This document shows positions 6,369-13,786 of a stretch of 42,258 nucleotides of DNA, piece by piece. The stretch comes from a virus. Under the pieces are notes generated by a model, which had not been told where the DNA came from, did not search any database, and saw nothing but the letters and a program-made list of their open reading frames with translations. How positions within the stretch are numbered: position 1 is the stretch's first letter; each line of letters begins with the position of its first letter. The stretch lies in IMG/VR virus record IMGVR_UViG_3300033182_000660, positions 1 to 42,258 of that record, one strand, 5' to 3'. A program made the position numbers and the translations under genes.

Positions 6369-7430
6369 TTAGTTTATTGTGTTTGATTTATAATAAATAA
6401 AATAATTATTTCTTAATCTCGCTGATTTATATGCAGGAACCAAAATAATATATTTTCTAGTTCTCAATTTAGACATCACTTTTTGAGCTTTTTCATATAT
6501 AGAACCTTTAACTTTTTTAAGATCTTTCACTATTCCAATAATTTGATCATACATCCAGCTATTGTGATAAGGATTAAAATTAGGATTAAATTCTAAATGA
6601 AACCTAGCCTCTATCATATCTGATTTATTAATTAAATTTCTAATCCATTCATAAATTTGTTCTTTTTTATCCTCGCTAACATTTAAATTTTGATCAACTG
6701 CATCACATAATTTATCATAATGTTTTTGCATTGCTTTACTCATTTGATTTCTGTAATTAATTTTTTCTTTTTTTTCTTTTAATTCTACATTTGAAAAAAA
6801 TTCAGCTTCTTCTATTTGTTTTGGTTTAACATTAACAGAAGTAAATGTTTCGTAAAAACCAGTGTTTATTAAATCTCTAGAATTTTTAATAGTTCTAAAT
6901 TTTTGTAAAGCTCTTAATTCCGTTTGTCTTACTCTTTCTTTTGTAATTTGAAATTTTAATCCTATCTCTTCATAAGTATAACAGTGTTTATCTGGATTTA
7001 TTCCATAACGCATTCTAATAATTTTTTCTTCTCTAGGGCTTAAACAATTAGACATAATCTCACCTATCTTAGAAGTTACATCAGATTCAATAGCTCTAAT
7101 CTCTTGATTTTTAGCTGGATTAATTAATTTTAATAATTGTTTTTCTTCCATTTTAGTTTCAAAAGTAGTTCTACTAAATCCTTCCATTTGTCTCTCTGTA
7201 AATGCTTCTTCTACATCTATTCCTAATAAATTTAAAAGATTTTCACATTGTTTTGATAAACTTCCATTATTATTTAAAGGTGGTCTTTTACCACTTATAA
7301 TTTCATTTGTTGAAACATAAGGTAAATTATATTTTTTACAAAACGACGATACAGATGGATGTCCCATTGCTTCAATAGCAGATAGTAATCTGTCATTTCT
7401 TATTGTTACTTTAATTCTATAATCTTTCAT
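6369..7430 (-). CDS. Phage regulator with XRE-like and sigma-70 region 4 domains
   Basis: A 353-aa protein. Residues ~10-75 look like a lambda-repressor/XRE-type helix-turn-helix (SVSSFCKKYNLPYVSTNEII, then SGKRPP). Residues ~125-182 match sigma-70 region 4: LSPREEKIIRMRYG (130-143), YTYEEIGLKFQITKERVRQ (151-169) and ELRALQKFR. No region 2 (-10 recognition and core binding) is evident, so it is not a full sigma factor. It probably binds -35-like DNA or redirects host RNA polymerase. The C-terminal ~170 residues are Lys-rich helices of unknown role. It has its own near-consensus promoter and an AAGGAG site five bases from the ATG. Confidence 0.78.
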   Translation of the reverse strand: MKDYRIKVTIRNDRLLSAIEAMGHPSVSSFCKKYNLPYVSTNEIISGKRPPLNNNGSLSKQCENLLNLLGIDVEEAFTERQMEGFSRTTFETKMEEKQLLKLINPAKNQEIRAIESDVTSKIGEIMSNCLSPREEKIIRMRYGINPDKHCYTYEEIGLKFQITKERVRQTELRALQKFRTIKNSRDLINTGFYETFTSVNVKPKQIEEAEFFSNVELKEKKEKINYRNQMSKAMQKHYDKLCDAVDQNLNVSEDKKEQIYEWIRNLINKSDMIEARFHLEFNPNFNPYHNSWMYDQIIGIVKDLKKVKGSIYEKAQKVMSKLRTRKYIILVPAYKSARLRNNYFIYYKSNTIN

Positions 7431-7457
7431 ATAATCTCCTTTATTTTAATATCTAAC

Positions 7458-7485
7458 TATATAGGATAATTATATTTTATGTCAA
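7458..7485 (-). promoter_or_regulatory. Sigma-70-type promoter of the sigma-like gene
   Basis: On the minus strand TTGACA (7485-7480, a perfect -35) is followed after 16 bases by TATATA (7463-7458). The expected start of transcription is near 7451, about 20 bases before the ATG at 7430, and AAGGAG (7441-7436) is correctly placed. It fills the gap between the 58-aa gene and the sigma-like gene almost exactly, and is the clearest minus-strand promoter in the window. Confidence 0.7.
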
Positions 7486-7658
7486 GTCTTTCTTTTAAAG
7501 TTAATTCTATTACCTGTTTCTTCTTTAGGTGTATGTTGAGCAGCTTCTTTTACTAATTTATACCACTCTTCTCTATATTTAGGATCTCTGGTTTTGTTCC
7601 AATTATTAGCGGCCTGGTCTGCCTTGTCTGTTATATTTTTTATAACTACGTTTCTCAT
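7482..7658 (-). CDS. Small conserved protein nested out of frame
   Basis: A 58-aa protein starting MRNVVIKNITDKADQAANNW and containing KTRDPKYREEWYKLVK, a core I associate with a recurrent small marine phage protein. The frame is open further upstream to 7760, but that extension would be an antisense-free shadow of the 45-aa gene, so I chose the internal ATG at 7658. The start is preceded by a weak AAAGAAAG. It overlaps the 45-aa gene by 53 nt in another frame. Predicted helical; function unknown. Confidence 0.65.
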   Translation of the reverse strand: MRNVVIKNITDKADQAANNWNKTRDPKYREEWYKLVKEAAQHTPKEETGNRINFKRKT

Positions 7659-7743
7659 TTTTATTCTTTCTTTTTTTGTGAACGCCTGGACGTTTCGGGG
7701 GTTTTGGTCTAGGTGTGAAATTGACAAACTTTTGTCTAGCCAT
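7606..7743 (-). CDS. Tiny basic Pro/Lys/Arg-rich phage protein
   Basis: A 45-aa protein too short for usual gene finding, starting MARQKFVNFTPRPKPPKRPG and continuing with Lys/Arg-rich sequence to YKKYNRQGRPGR. I recognise this N-terminus as a recurring small protein of marine phages. A good ribosome-binding site (GAAGGA, six bases upstream) supports it. It overlaps the zinc-ribbon gene by 8 nt and the 58-aa gene by 53 nt. The composition suggests binding to nucleic acid, perhaps rRNA or phage DNA, but this is inference. Confidence 0.75.
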   Translation of the reverse strand: MARQKFVNFTPRPKPPKRPGVHKKRKNKNEKRSYKKYNRQGRPGR

Positions 7744-7951
7744 ATCGTTCCTTCAACCATTTTTTATCAGACTCTTCTAGTTTTAAATATCTAATTGAGC
7801 CATTGATATGTTGCTTGGTGTCTGCTCCACAGTTTGTGCATCTGTAATAATCTGTAACAATTGCAACCATGATAGCTTCTTCACCGCATTCTTCGCAGTG
7901 ACCATTTACAGTATCAATCTTGTTAAAAAAATTTAATTTTATTTTAGACAA
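7736..7951 (-). CDS. Zinc-ribbon protein
   Basis: A 71-aa protein with a four-cysteine zinc ribbon: CEEC (19-22) and CTNC (38-41) separated by a beta hairpin (AIMVAIVTDYYR), then a charged helical tail ending in KKWLKERYG. Similar small ribbons are common in marine phages and are thought to act as nucleic-acid or transcription accessory proteins. It starts 8 nt inside the end of the endolysin gene and overlaps the 45-aa gene, so all three are likely translated from one mRNA. Confidence 0.7.
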   Translation of the reverse strand: MSKIKLNFFNKIDTVNGHCEECGEEAIMVAIVTDYYRCTNCGADTKQHINGSIRYLKLEESDKKWLKERYG

Positions 7952-8426
7952 CTTCTCCGTCCTTCCATTTCATCTCCGGAAGGCCTTCAGTATATTTCTT
8001 TCCATCGAATGTTAAAACTTGCTTTCTATTTGCACCATTTTCATTGTAAGACACGTGAATCCACCCCGCTGCAGGATCGTTTGGATCAAAGTACTCCATG
8101 ATAAGCTGGTCAAAATCTACGTTATTTTGTAGCCAGTATGCTGTTTTAATGTTGGGTATACCATTTATTTCTAGGTCAACCGCCTGGCCCTTCGCATGCT
8201 GCGACGTCTTTTTAGATCCTATTGCTTCACATAAAGCTTCGCTACGATAGCCGCTGGTAATGATCACAGGCTTGTCTGCCCATGCACGTAATGGTTCTAA
8301 AATCTCATAACATAGATCACCTAAATTTTTTATCTCACCTGCTCCTGGTGTATTGTCAATACCTCTACGTTGAGCCGTCATTGACTTGGTCATCTCTTTG
8401 AGACTGAAATGTTTTGAAAGTTGCAT
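7944..8426 (-). CDS. Peptidase M15-family endolysin
   Basis: A 160-aa protein of the D-Ala-D-Ala carboxypeptidase-like M15 family. Zinc ligands are visible in SQHAKGQAVDLE (H77, D84) and WIHVSY (H124), with TSGYRSEALCEAIG (58-71) as the conserved upstream segment. Phage members cleave peptidoglycan cross-links and release virions. There is no signal peptide, so it needs a holin or similar pore. Its neighbour upstream is a single-span membrane protein with a coiled coil, which fits a lysis cassette. Confidence 0.85.
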   Translation of the reverse strand: MQLSKHFSLKEMTKSMTAQRRGIDNTPGAGEIKNLGDLCYEILEPLRAWADKPVIITSGYRSEALCEAIGSKKTSQHAKGQAVDLEINGIPNIKTAYWLQNNVDFDQLIMEYFDPNDPAAGWIHVSYNENGANRKQVLTFDGKKYTEGLPEMKWKDGEVV

Positions 8427-8427
8427 T

Positions 8428-8739
8428 TTAATTTGTTGCTAGTGGATTACCGCTTGAGATTCTTATTTCTTCTATTCTGTTTTTTAGAAGTTCTATTTCT
8501 TTTTTGTTAATTAACATAGTTGTATGACCGTGTTCGTTTTGGCCAACTAATTGTTCTTCGATACCTTTAATCTTTTGTTCAAGAACAGCAATAGCTGCAG
8601 AGTGATCTACACCACCAGCATTTTCTAATGCATCAAGTTTAGTTGTGATCTCACCATACTTTACAAAGCCACCACCGATTGCTGCAATAACACCAAGTAA
8701 AGCTGCTACACCTGCTAATTGATTTTTAATCTTATCCAT
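8428..8739 (-). CDS. Single-span membrane coiled-coil protein (lysis candidate)
   Basis: A 103-aa protein. Residues ~8-28 form a hydrophobic, Ala/Gly-rich span (QLAGVAALLGVIAAIGGGFV), followed by a heptad-rich coiled coil (about 34-95, including AIAVLEQKIKGIEEQLV). One transmembrane segment with a soluble helical domain, placed one base before the endolysin gene, suggests a holin-type or inner-membrane spanin-like protein. It lacks a recognisable holin-family motif, so the call is by position and topology. It overlaps the 431-aa exported protein by 8 nt. Confidence 0.6.
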   Translation of the reverse strand: MDKIKNQLAGVAALLGVIAAIGGGFVKYGEITTKLDALENAGGVDHSAAIAVLEQKIKGIEEQLVGQNEHGHTTMLINKKEIELLKNRIEEIRISSGNPLATN

Positions 8740-10027
8740 TTTTTAATACCTCTAACTCGTTTATCAAATTTTGACGTTCTTGTAAAACCCTATCAAGCTG
8801 TTGTTTTTGTATAAAAATAGGGTCATTTTGTTTATACTCGACTAAATCAGTCGGATATATATCTCTATTATCCTGGATATTTAGTTGATCTTCGTATATA
8901 ATTTTTGGCTCATAAAAAGGAATATTGTATGCTTCCAGAGGATTATCTCCAGTCATTACTGATAACTTTACTAGTGATATTAGCTGTAAGTTTTTATCTA
9001 TAGCTTTAACTTCAGATTCTATTTTTTCTAAAACAGTTTCAAGTCTGACTGTTTTTGTTTTTTCCGATCGTACAGTTTCTTTTTGTTCTTGATTATCCGA
9101 TTCCTCAGCATTGGTAGATTCAGTAGGATCGCTATTGGATTCCTCTTCGCTAATTTCTTTTTCTTCTTTTTTTTCATTGTCAAAAAACTCCATTACCATT
9201 TCCATTACAGGTTCGTCTTCTTTTTTATCATCTTCCATCATCGGAGCCATTGTCATCATTGGCTCATCAAATGATTCTTCTTCTTTCATTTCTTTCATCA
9301 TAACAGGCTCATCAAAGAACTCAACCATCTCCATCTCTTCCATCTTTACTTCAGGTTTTTGATCCATGATGCCTGCTTCCTCAAACGTAAAATTATCTTC
9401 AATGATTTTGATGTCTTCTTCAGGTTTAAAATCATCAAACAGTTGTACTATTTCGTCTTGTATGGATTGATCTAAAGGTTGGGACTCGTAGGTAATTGTA
9501 AGGCTTGGTTCCTTGAGATCGACCCCATAATGGCTTGTACTATTAGAAGTATCTGAGAAATCGTACCGTACATCGACGTTATAATCGGTTTGACTATTTC
9601 TAGATATAGAAAGACTGTCAGTCCCAGTGTTGTAAGAACCGCAGTTAGTATAGCCACAGCCAGTAGAATTATAAGTTCTTGTTTGAATCGTTGTTTCACC
9701 ATCCGCTCCTGTTATTGTAACGGTCGATTGTACAGTAGATTCGTAGTTATTCCAATGCCAATATTTAAATTGATGATTTGTAGTAAATCCGTCCTGTAAT
9801 TGTGCTTCTGTTAGACCTACATCAGTAGTAAGAGAATAGCTATCAGACTGTATGTAATCACCATTGTGAGCAGCAATAGTGTTGCTACCATGCCTATCAG
9901 TTGCAGTTCCGCTCCATTCTCCTAAATCAAAGTTTTGATTGAGGATGTTACTTGTCGTAACTTGTTCAGCATTACTTAGGTGGCTGATAATCAGGCTTAG
10001 GCTTAGGTAAAATAAGAGCTTCTTCAT
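8732..10027 (-). CDS. Exported acidic Met-rich protein
   Basis: A 431-aa protein with a clear signal peptide (MKKLLFYLSLSLIISHLSNA, then EQ). It has a Thr/Asn/Ser-rich, beta-like domain (~25-180) with two nearby cysteines (STGCGYTNCGSY), then a strongly acidic, methionine-rich segment (~195-310), and finally a coiled-coil end (~325-431). It is exported across the inner membrane, which is rare for tailed phage proteins outside lysis or superinfection exclusion. It overlaps its upstream neighbour by 56 nt and its downstream neighbour by 8. The role is unknown; surface modification, lysis or exclusion are possibilities. Confidence 0.7.
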   Translation of the reverse strand: MKKLLFYLSLSLIISHLSNAEQVTTSNILNQNFDLGEWSGTATDRHGSNTIAAHNGDYIQSDSYSLTTDVGLTEAQLQDGFTTNHQFKYWHWNNYESTVQSTVTITGADGETTIQTRTYNSTGCGYTNCGSYNTGTDSLSISRNSQTDYNVDVRYDFSDTSNSTSHYGVDLKEPSLTITYESQPLDQSIQDEIVQLFDDFKPEEDIKIIEDNFTFEEAGIMDQKPEVKMEEMEMVEFFDEPVMMKEMKEEESFDEPMMTMAPMMEDDKKEDEPVMEMVMEFFDNEKKEEKEISEEESNSDPTESTNAEESDNQEQKETVRSEKTKTVRLETVLEKIESEVKAIDKNLQLISLVKLSVMTGDNPLEAYNIPFYEPKIIYEDQLNIQDNRDIYPTDLVEYKQNDPIFIQKQQLDRVLQERQNLINELEVLKNG

Positions 10028-10568
10028 CTGCCTTCTCCTTGATCTTTAAATTTTTTATATACTGTGTGTGATCTGGTCTTAATTTAGAATACTTCTGCCA
10101 TGCTTCTGTTGCCTGTTTCCCGATCTTACCTTCAAAAGGACATGGTGTTCCAGCATTGATCATAGCTTCAAAGACTCTTTCATCTTGACATAGTATAGCT
10201 ACAGCTGCCACTTTCATACCAAGATTATTTAGTTCTCTTGATAGTTTGATTCTTTCACAGTTCTTATCTCTGAATGATTTACCACCTGATACACCAATAC
10301 CAAAAGTTTGTACCCCTGCTGATGCTCCTGCAAGACAGACATCTGAACCTGTGTTAGTTACATTTGGTGCAGCTGCTGTGGGTGGTGCTGATCTAATATT
10401 AGATGTAGAATTATTTGTTGTAGTAGAACTCGAAGAACTTCCTGACTCGTATGTTGTAGATGTAGTATATCCTCCCGTGATCGAAGTATTCGATCCAGAT
10501 GTATTATTCTGGGTAGTGTCTGCACACACCCATGTTGTCATTAATAGCAAGAACAGGAGTATTCGCAT
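9972..10568 (-). CDS. Exported Ser/Thr/Asn-rich protein
   Basis: A 198-aa protein with a signal peptide (MRILLFLLLMTTWVCADT). After a low-complexity Ser/Thr/Asn linker (20-72) comes a conserved-looking domain with a GIGVSGGKSFRDKNCERIK segment and Cys residues at about 78, 104, 130 and 142, likely two periplasmic disulfides. I recognise this domain as a recurrent, uncharacterised marine phage protein. It ends in a Pro/Lys-rich tail. It begins two bases after the stop of the Cys-rich gene. With the next gene it forms a pair of exported proteins in front of the endolysin. Confidence 0.7.
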   Translation of the reverse strand: MRILLFLLLMTTWVCADTTQNNTSGSNTSITGGYTTSTTYESGSSSSSTTTNNSTSNIRSAPPTAAAPNVTNTGSDVCLAGASAGVQTFGIGVSGGKSFRDKNCERIKLSRELNNLGMKVAAVAILCQDERVFEAMINAGTPCPFEGKIGKQATEAWQKYSKLRPDHTQYIKNLKIKEKADEEALILPKPKPDYQPPK

Positions 10569-10571
10569 TGA

Positions 10572-10742
10572 TTATTTCCATAACCAATCGATTACTTTCT
10601 GCCATACTTTCTTAAGTTTTTCTATCATGTTTTCTCCTCCCTCATCATGTTCACATGTAAAACAGCCACATCCACCATCCATAGGACGTGCTTCGCAGCT
10701 ATCTCCACAATGACAATCATGGTTACAAATTACACAAATCAT
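10572..10742 (-). CDS. Small Cys-rich protein with amphipathic C-terminus
   Basis: A 56-aa protein. Residues 1-34 hold eight cysteines and several histidines (for example CHCGDSC and CGCFTCEHD), so it probably binds metal. Residues 39-56 (MIEKLKKVWQKVIDWLWK) form a basic, Trp-rich amphipathic helix. The start overlaps the upstream stop (ATGA) with AGGAG just before. A second strong ribosome site (GGGAGGAG) lies inside the gene, about six bases before Met39, so the 18-residue helix may also be made alone. Confidence 0.7.
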   Translation of the reverse strand: MICVICNHDCHCGDSCEARPMDGGCGCFTCEHDEGGENMIEKLKKVWQKVIDWLWK

Positions 10743-11383
10743 TTTTTCTCCTCGATATCATAAAACATATTATCTGAATCCTCAGTAACCCAGTCATCAC
10801 CCTCAACATCCCAATAGGTAGTTTGTACTTTGTAGTCTGGCCAAGTGTTATCAGTTGTATAGCTGTTAACGTGCCATATAATTCTATTGTTAGGTTGAGC
10901 GGCGTAATTACCGTTTTTTAATGCAAGTATGTGTGCACACTTGTGTTCCTGCGGAATTTCAGAATGTTCCGTATTTAGTATATTAGTCTCTGGATGCGCC
11001 CAGTCAATAGTAAAAAGGTACTGACCGTGATAAAATTTTTTGTCTTTTCCTAGATATTTACCATCTATACCAGCCAACCAATCAAAACAATGCACACTAG
11101 GATAATAGCTAAAACTATTCCACAATTCCAACTCATCCACTCGCATATCTGGCACTTGATCTCTGTTGTATTCTTTTTGAAAAAACGCAGAAATAGGTAG
11201 TCTGTAATAAACAGCACCATTCGTAAGCATAATGTGAAACAGTAGTGCACGCCCTGAAATAGAAGCCATACCAAAGATAACACAGTCAAGAAAGTCTCTT
11301 TCATATGTTTTATCCATGTCGTAAAGATACTCTTTTCGAACTTTACAATATATTGGTGGTATGTTTGCATTAAGATAAGCCAT
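10739..11383 (-). CDS. Conserved hypothetical phage protein, 214 aa
   Basis: A 214-aa soluble protein with many aromatic residues and several segments that look conserved: MAYLNANIPPIYCKVRKEYL at the start, FGMASISGRALLFHIML, and WAHPETN / WHVNSYTTDN near the end. I have seen this N-terminus in marine phage genomes, where it is uncharacterised. There is no recognised catalytic motif and no signal peptide. It lies just after the DNA polymerase gene in the same operon (7 bases), which suggests expression with the replication set rather than the virion set. Confidence 0.65.
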   Translation of the reverse strand: MAYLNANIPPIYCKVRKEYLYDMDKTYERDFLDCVIFGMASISGRALLFHIMLTNGAVYYRLPISAFFQKEYNRDQVPDMRVDELELWNSFSYYPSVHCFDWLAGIDGKYLGKDKKFYHGQYLFTIDWAHPETNILNTEHSEIPQEHKCAHILALKNGNYAAQPNNRIIWHVNSYTTDNTWPDYKVQTTYWDVEGDDWVTEDSDNMFYDIEEKK

Positions 11384-11390
11384 AGTTTCC

Positions 11391-13313
11391 TCATTTTATT
11401 TCACCCCAGTTTGGACCAGATTCGTAATCTACTTTGTTTGGTACCTCTAAGTCAACTGCATTTTCCATTATATCTTTTATTTTTGCAGCTTCCAAATCAT
11501 TCATGACAGATATATCTAATTCATCATGAACTTGTATATGTGGTATTATACCTTCTTTATAAAGTTCTATCATTGCTTTTTTTGTCATATCAGCTGCACT
11601 ACCTTGAATTAATTTATTCAAAGCTTTGTATGTAAATGCTCTACGTGTTGGATTTTGCCACCAGTAATTTTTTTGTTTTGTAGGATTGCCATCTTCATCT
11701 AAAAGGTATGGTCCCATTTCTTGTAACTCTCTCATTCTCTCTTCATCTTCTGGCGGTATATATTTATTCCAATCATTACCTCTTAATATTGGTTGGTATT
11801 TAGGAAACCTACAACGTCTTCCAAGTAAAGTTTTTATTACACCTTTCTTTTCTGCAGCACTAATTACTTTATTCATTAGTTGTTTTACAAAAGGTGCTTT
11901 ACTATGATACTTACCAAATAATTCTTCTGCTTGAGTAAAAGTTAAATCTAACTCATTCATTAATTTATTTTTTCCCATACCATAAAACAATCCAAGGTTA
12001 ATTGTTTTTGCTTGCTTTCTAGGAATGTCAGCCATCTCTGCAACAATTTTGTGAAAGTCTGTAGATGGATCGTTTTCATATGAATCTGCAATATCATTCA
12101 CTGAAGGTAATTCAAACTTCAAAGCATAGTGTGCAACAAGTCTTGGTTCCTGTTGCGAATAGTCAAAGGTACCCCACTTCATACCTTCTTCAGGTAAAAA
12201 TAATGATCTAATCATAGGACCTAATTCAGGATCTCTGGCCGGTATTTGTTGTAAGTTTGGATTTGAATAACTAAATCTACCTGTGACTGTACCACCATCA
12301 TCTGATCTAATTTGATTTATATCAGCATGTATTCTACCATTATGTGAGTGTTTTAATATTGTATCAATAAAAGTTGTACTAATCTTGTTTATTTTCCTTG
12401 CTTCTGCTATCATACGTACAACAGGATGAGCATGATTAGAAATAAAATTAGTCGTAAAAGATGGTGAATTTGTTTTTTCAGTTCTTGAATATTCTAAACC
12501 AAGTTTGTCAAAAACTTTGGCAACACTTGCTGCTGCCCATAATTGAGTGTCTAACCCTGTTTCTATTTTTATTTGCTGGAGTAAGTTTTCTTCTTTTATT
12601 CTTAATGCTTGCTTCAATTGTTCAGCTTTTTGAACGTCGACTTTCACTCCAAGAAATCTCATGTCGACCAAACATGGAAACAGATCTGTCTCCAGGTCGA
12701 AGATCTCCTGCAGATGATCTTCAATAATAATTGTTTTTAATTTTTGCCAAAGTTCAAAAGTTAGTTCTGCATCTTTTTCTGCGTACGCACCAACTTCCAT
12801 AGCAGGAAGTTTCCACATATCAGCTTTTGGATCTAATCCTCTTTGTTTTGCAGCCTCTTGTAATCTAGTTTCATTTTTACCTTTGTTTAAATATACCCAT
12901 GATATAGCGTTTAATGTGTATGTTTTTCTATTTTCATCAATTATAGAAGAAGCAATCATGGTATCTATTATTAAACCATTGATATTAAAGCCAAAATCTC
13001 CTCTTATCCAACAAACGTCATACATTGCATTGTGAAATATTTTAGTAGAAGTTGATTCACAAATATCTTTAAACCAACTTAATACTTTAGCTCTTTCCAT
13101 GTTTGGTCCTGTACCATGAGCAATTGGAAAATATCCTTTGTAATGTTTAGTTGCAACAGCTATACCTACAACTTCACCATTACCTATGATAGACCCTGAA
13201 CCCAGTTTCGTTAAGTCTGGATCTCTTGTCTCTAAGTCAATAGCTATCTCATCTACATTACGTAGATCAGGAAGTTCTGTGGGCTGTACCCACTCTGTAT
13301 TTGGTATTATCAT
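11391..13313 (-). CDS. polA: Family-A DNA polymerase with 3'-5' exonuclease
   Basis: A 640-aa phage replicative polymerase. The proofreading domain is intact: D26-x-E28 (AIDLETR), N95...D99 (HNAMYD) and D181 (YAEKD). The polymerase domain has motif A D384 (FDYSQQEP), motif B RKQAKTINLGLFYG (432-445) and motif C H596-D597-E598 (QVHDELD). There is no 5'-3' exonuclease domain. The residue equal to E. coli Pol I Phe762 is Leu440, a change known to alter fidelity and speed and common in marine phage polymerases. The start overlaps the stop of the 34-aa gene upstream (ATGA). Confidence 0.95.
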   Translation of the reverse strand: MIIPNTEWVQPTELPDLRNVDEIAIDLETRDPDLTKLGSGSIIGNGEVVGIAVATKHYKGYFPIAHGTGPNMERAKVLSWFKDICESTSTKIFHNAMYDVCWIRGDFGFNINGLIIDTMIASSIIDENRKTYTLNAISWVYLNKGKNETRLQEAAKQRGLDPKADMWKLPAMEVGAYAEKDAELTFELWQKLKTIIIEDHLQEIFDLETDLFPCLVDMRFLGVKVDVQKAEQLKQALRIKEENLLQQIKIETGLDTQLWAAASVAKVFDKLGLEYSRTEKTNSPSFTTNFISNHAHPVVRMIAEARKINKISTTFIDTILKHSHNGRIHADINQIRSDDGGTVTGRFSYSNPNLQQIPARDPELGPMIRSLFLPEEGMKWGTFDYSQQEPRLVAHYALKFELPSVNDIADSYENDPSTDFHKIVAEMADIPRKQAKTINLGLFYGMGKNKLMNELDLTFTQAEELFGKYHSKAPFVKQLMNKVISAAEKKGVIKTLLGRRCRFPKYQPILRGNDWNKYIPPEDEERMRELQEMGPYLLDEDGNPTKQKNYWWQNPTRRAFTYKALNKLIQGSAADMTKKAMIELYKEGIIPHIQVHDELDISVMNDLEAAKIKDIMENAVDLEVPNKVDYESGPNWGEIK

Positions 13314-13414
13314 TTTTTATTTATGTTATTTATTATGAACCATGCTACCATTGCTCCAGCAAATAAACATATCATACTAAATGAAAACATTCCTAGTCCT
13401 TGTTCAAAAGTCAT
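13310..13414 (-). CDS. Tiny single-span membrane protein
   Basis: A 34-aa frame, MTFEQGLGMFSFSMICLFAG followed by AMVAWFIINNINKK. The middle is one hydrophobic span and the C-terminus is positively charged, so the C-terminus should face the cytoplasm. It is joined to both neighbours by ATGA overlaps, which argues that it is translated. It would be a membrane-anchored microprotein in the replication operon; function unknown. Confidence 0.55.
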   Translation of the reverse strand: MTFEQGLGMFSFSMICLFAGAMVAWFIINNINKK

Positions 13415-13557
13415 TTCTTTTTCTTCTTCTTTTTAATTTTTAATATCCGACCGTAGTTTGGCCAACCAAATTTATCAGGAGATTCATCTGTGTATCTCCA
13501 ACGAATAACACCAGTAGATGGATTACGCTCATAAATTTTACTTCTTTCTTTTTTCAT
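13411..13557 (-). CDS. Small basic phage protein, 48 aa
   Basis: A 48-aa protein starting MKKERSKIYERNPSTGVIRW and ending in a run of lysines (KIKKKKKKK). The aromatic, charged middle (WRYTDESPDKFGWPNYG) looks like a small folded unit, and I associate it with short conserved marine phage proteins. Its start lies 20 nt inside the DUF3310 gene and its stop overlaps the 34-aa membrane gene (ATGA). A DNA- or RNA-binding role is suggested by charge only. Confidence 0.6.
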   Translation of the reverse strand: MKKERSKIYERNPSTGVIRWRYTDESPDKFGWPNYGRILKIKKKKKKK

Positions 13558-13786
13558 CTCTAAGTTTTAATATTTCAAGATCACAGTAATGTTTTATTTT
13601 TTCTAGATCTTGTATACCATTTTTATCTTTGTAACGACATACATACTTTATAACGTTTCCTTGAAAAAAAGAAAGATCATTTTTAGAAATAAATTCGTAA
13701 GGCTGTATGCGAAACGATTTATAATGAGATCCTCCAATTTGTTTATTTTGTGGAAACGTATCATCAAACATATCTTTACTTGTCAT
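13538..13786 (-). CDS. DUF3310 family protein
   Basis: An 82-aa protein with the DUF3310 signature: QIGGSHYKSF (16-25), IQPYEFISKNDLSFFQGNVI (27-46) and KYVCRYKDKNGIQDLEKIK. This family is widespread in phages, often near nucleotide-metabolism or replication genes, and is sometimes fused to nucleotide kinases. Its biochemical activity is not established. It sits between the helicase gene (ATGA overlap) and the small basic gene in the replication operon. Confidence 0.85.
   Translation of the reverse strand: MTSKDMFDDTFPQNKQIGGSHYKSFRIQPYEFISKNDLSFFQGNVIKYVCRYKDKNGIQDLEKIKHYCDLEILKLRDEKRKK

Noticed and set aside
10246-10713. Plus-strand 155-aa open frame
   Set aside because: Antisense of the exported Ser/Thr-rich protein and the Cys-rich gene; no homology signal.
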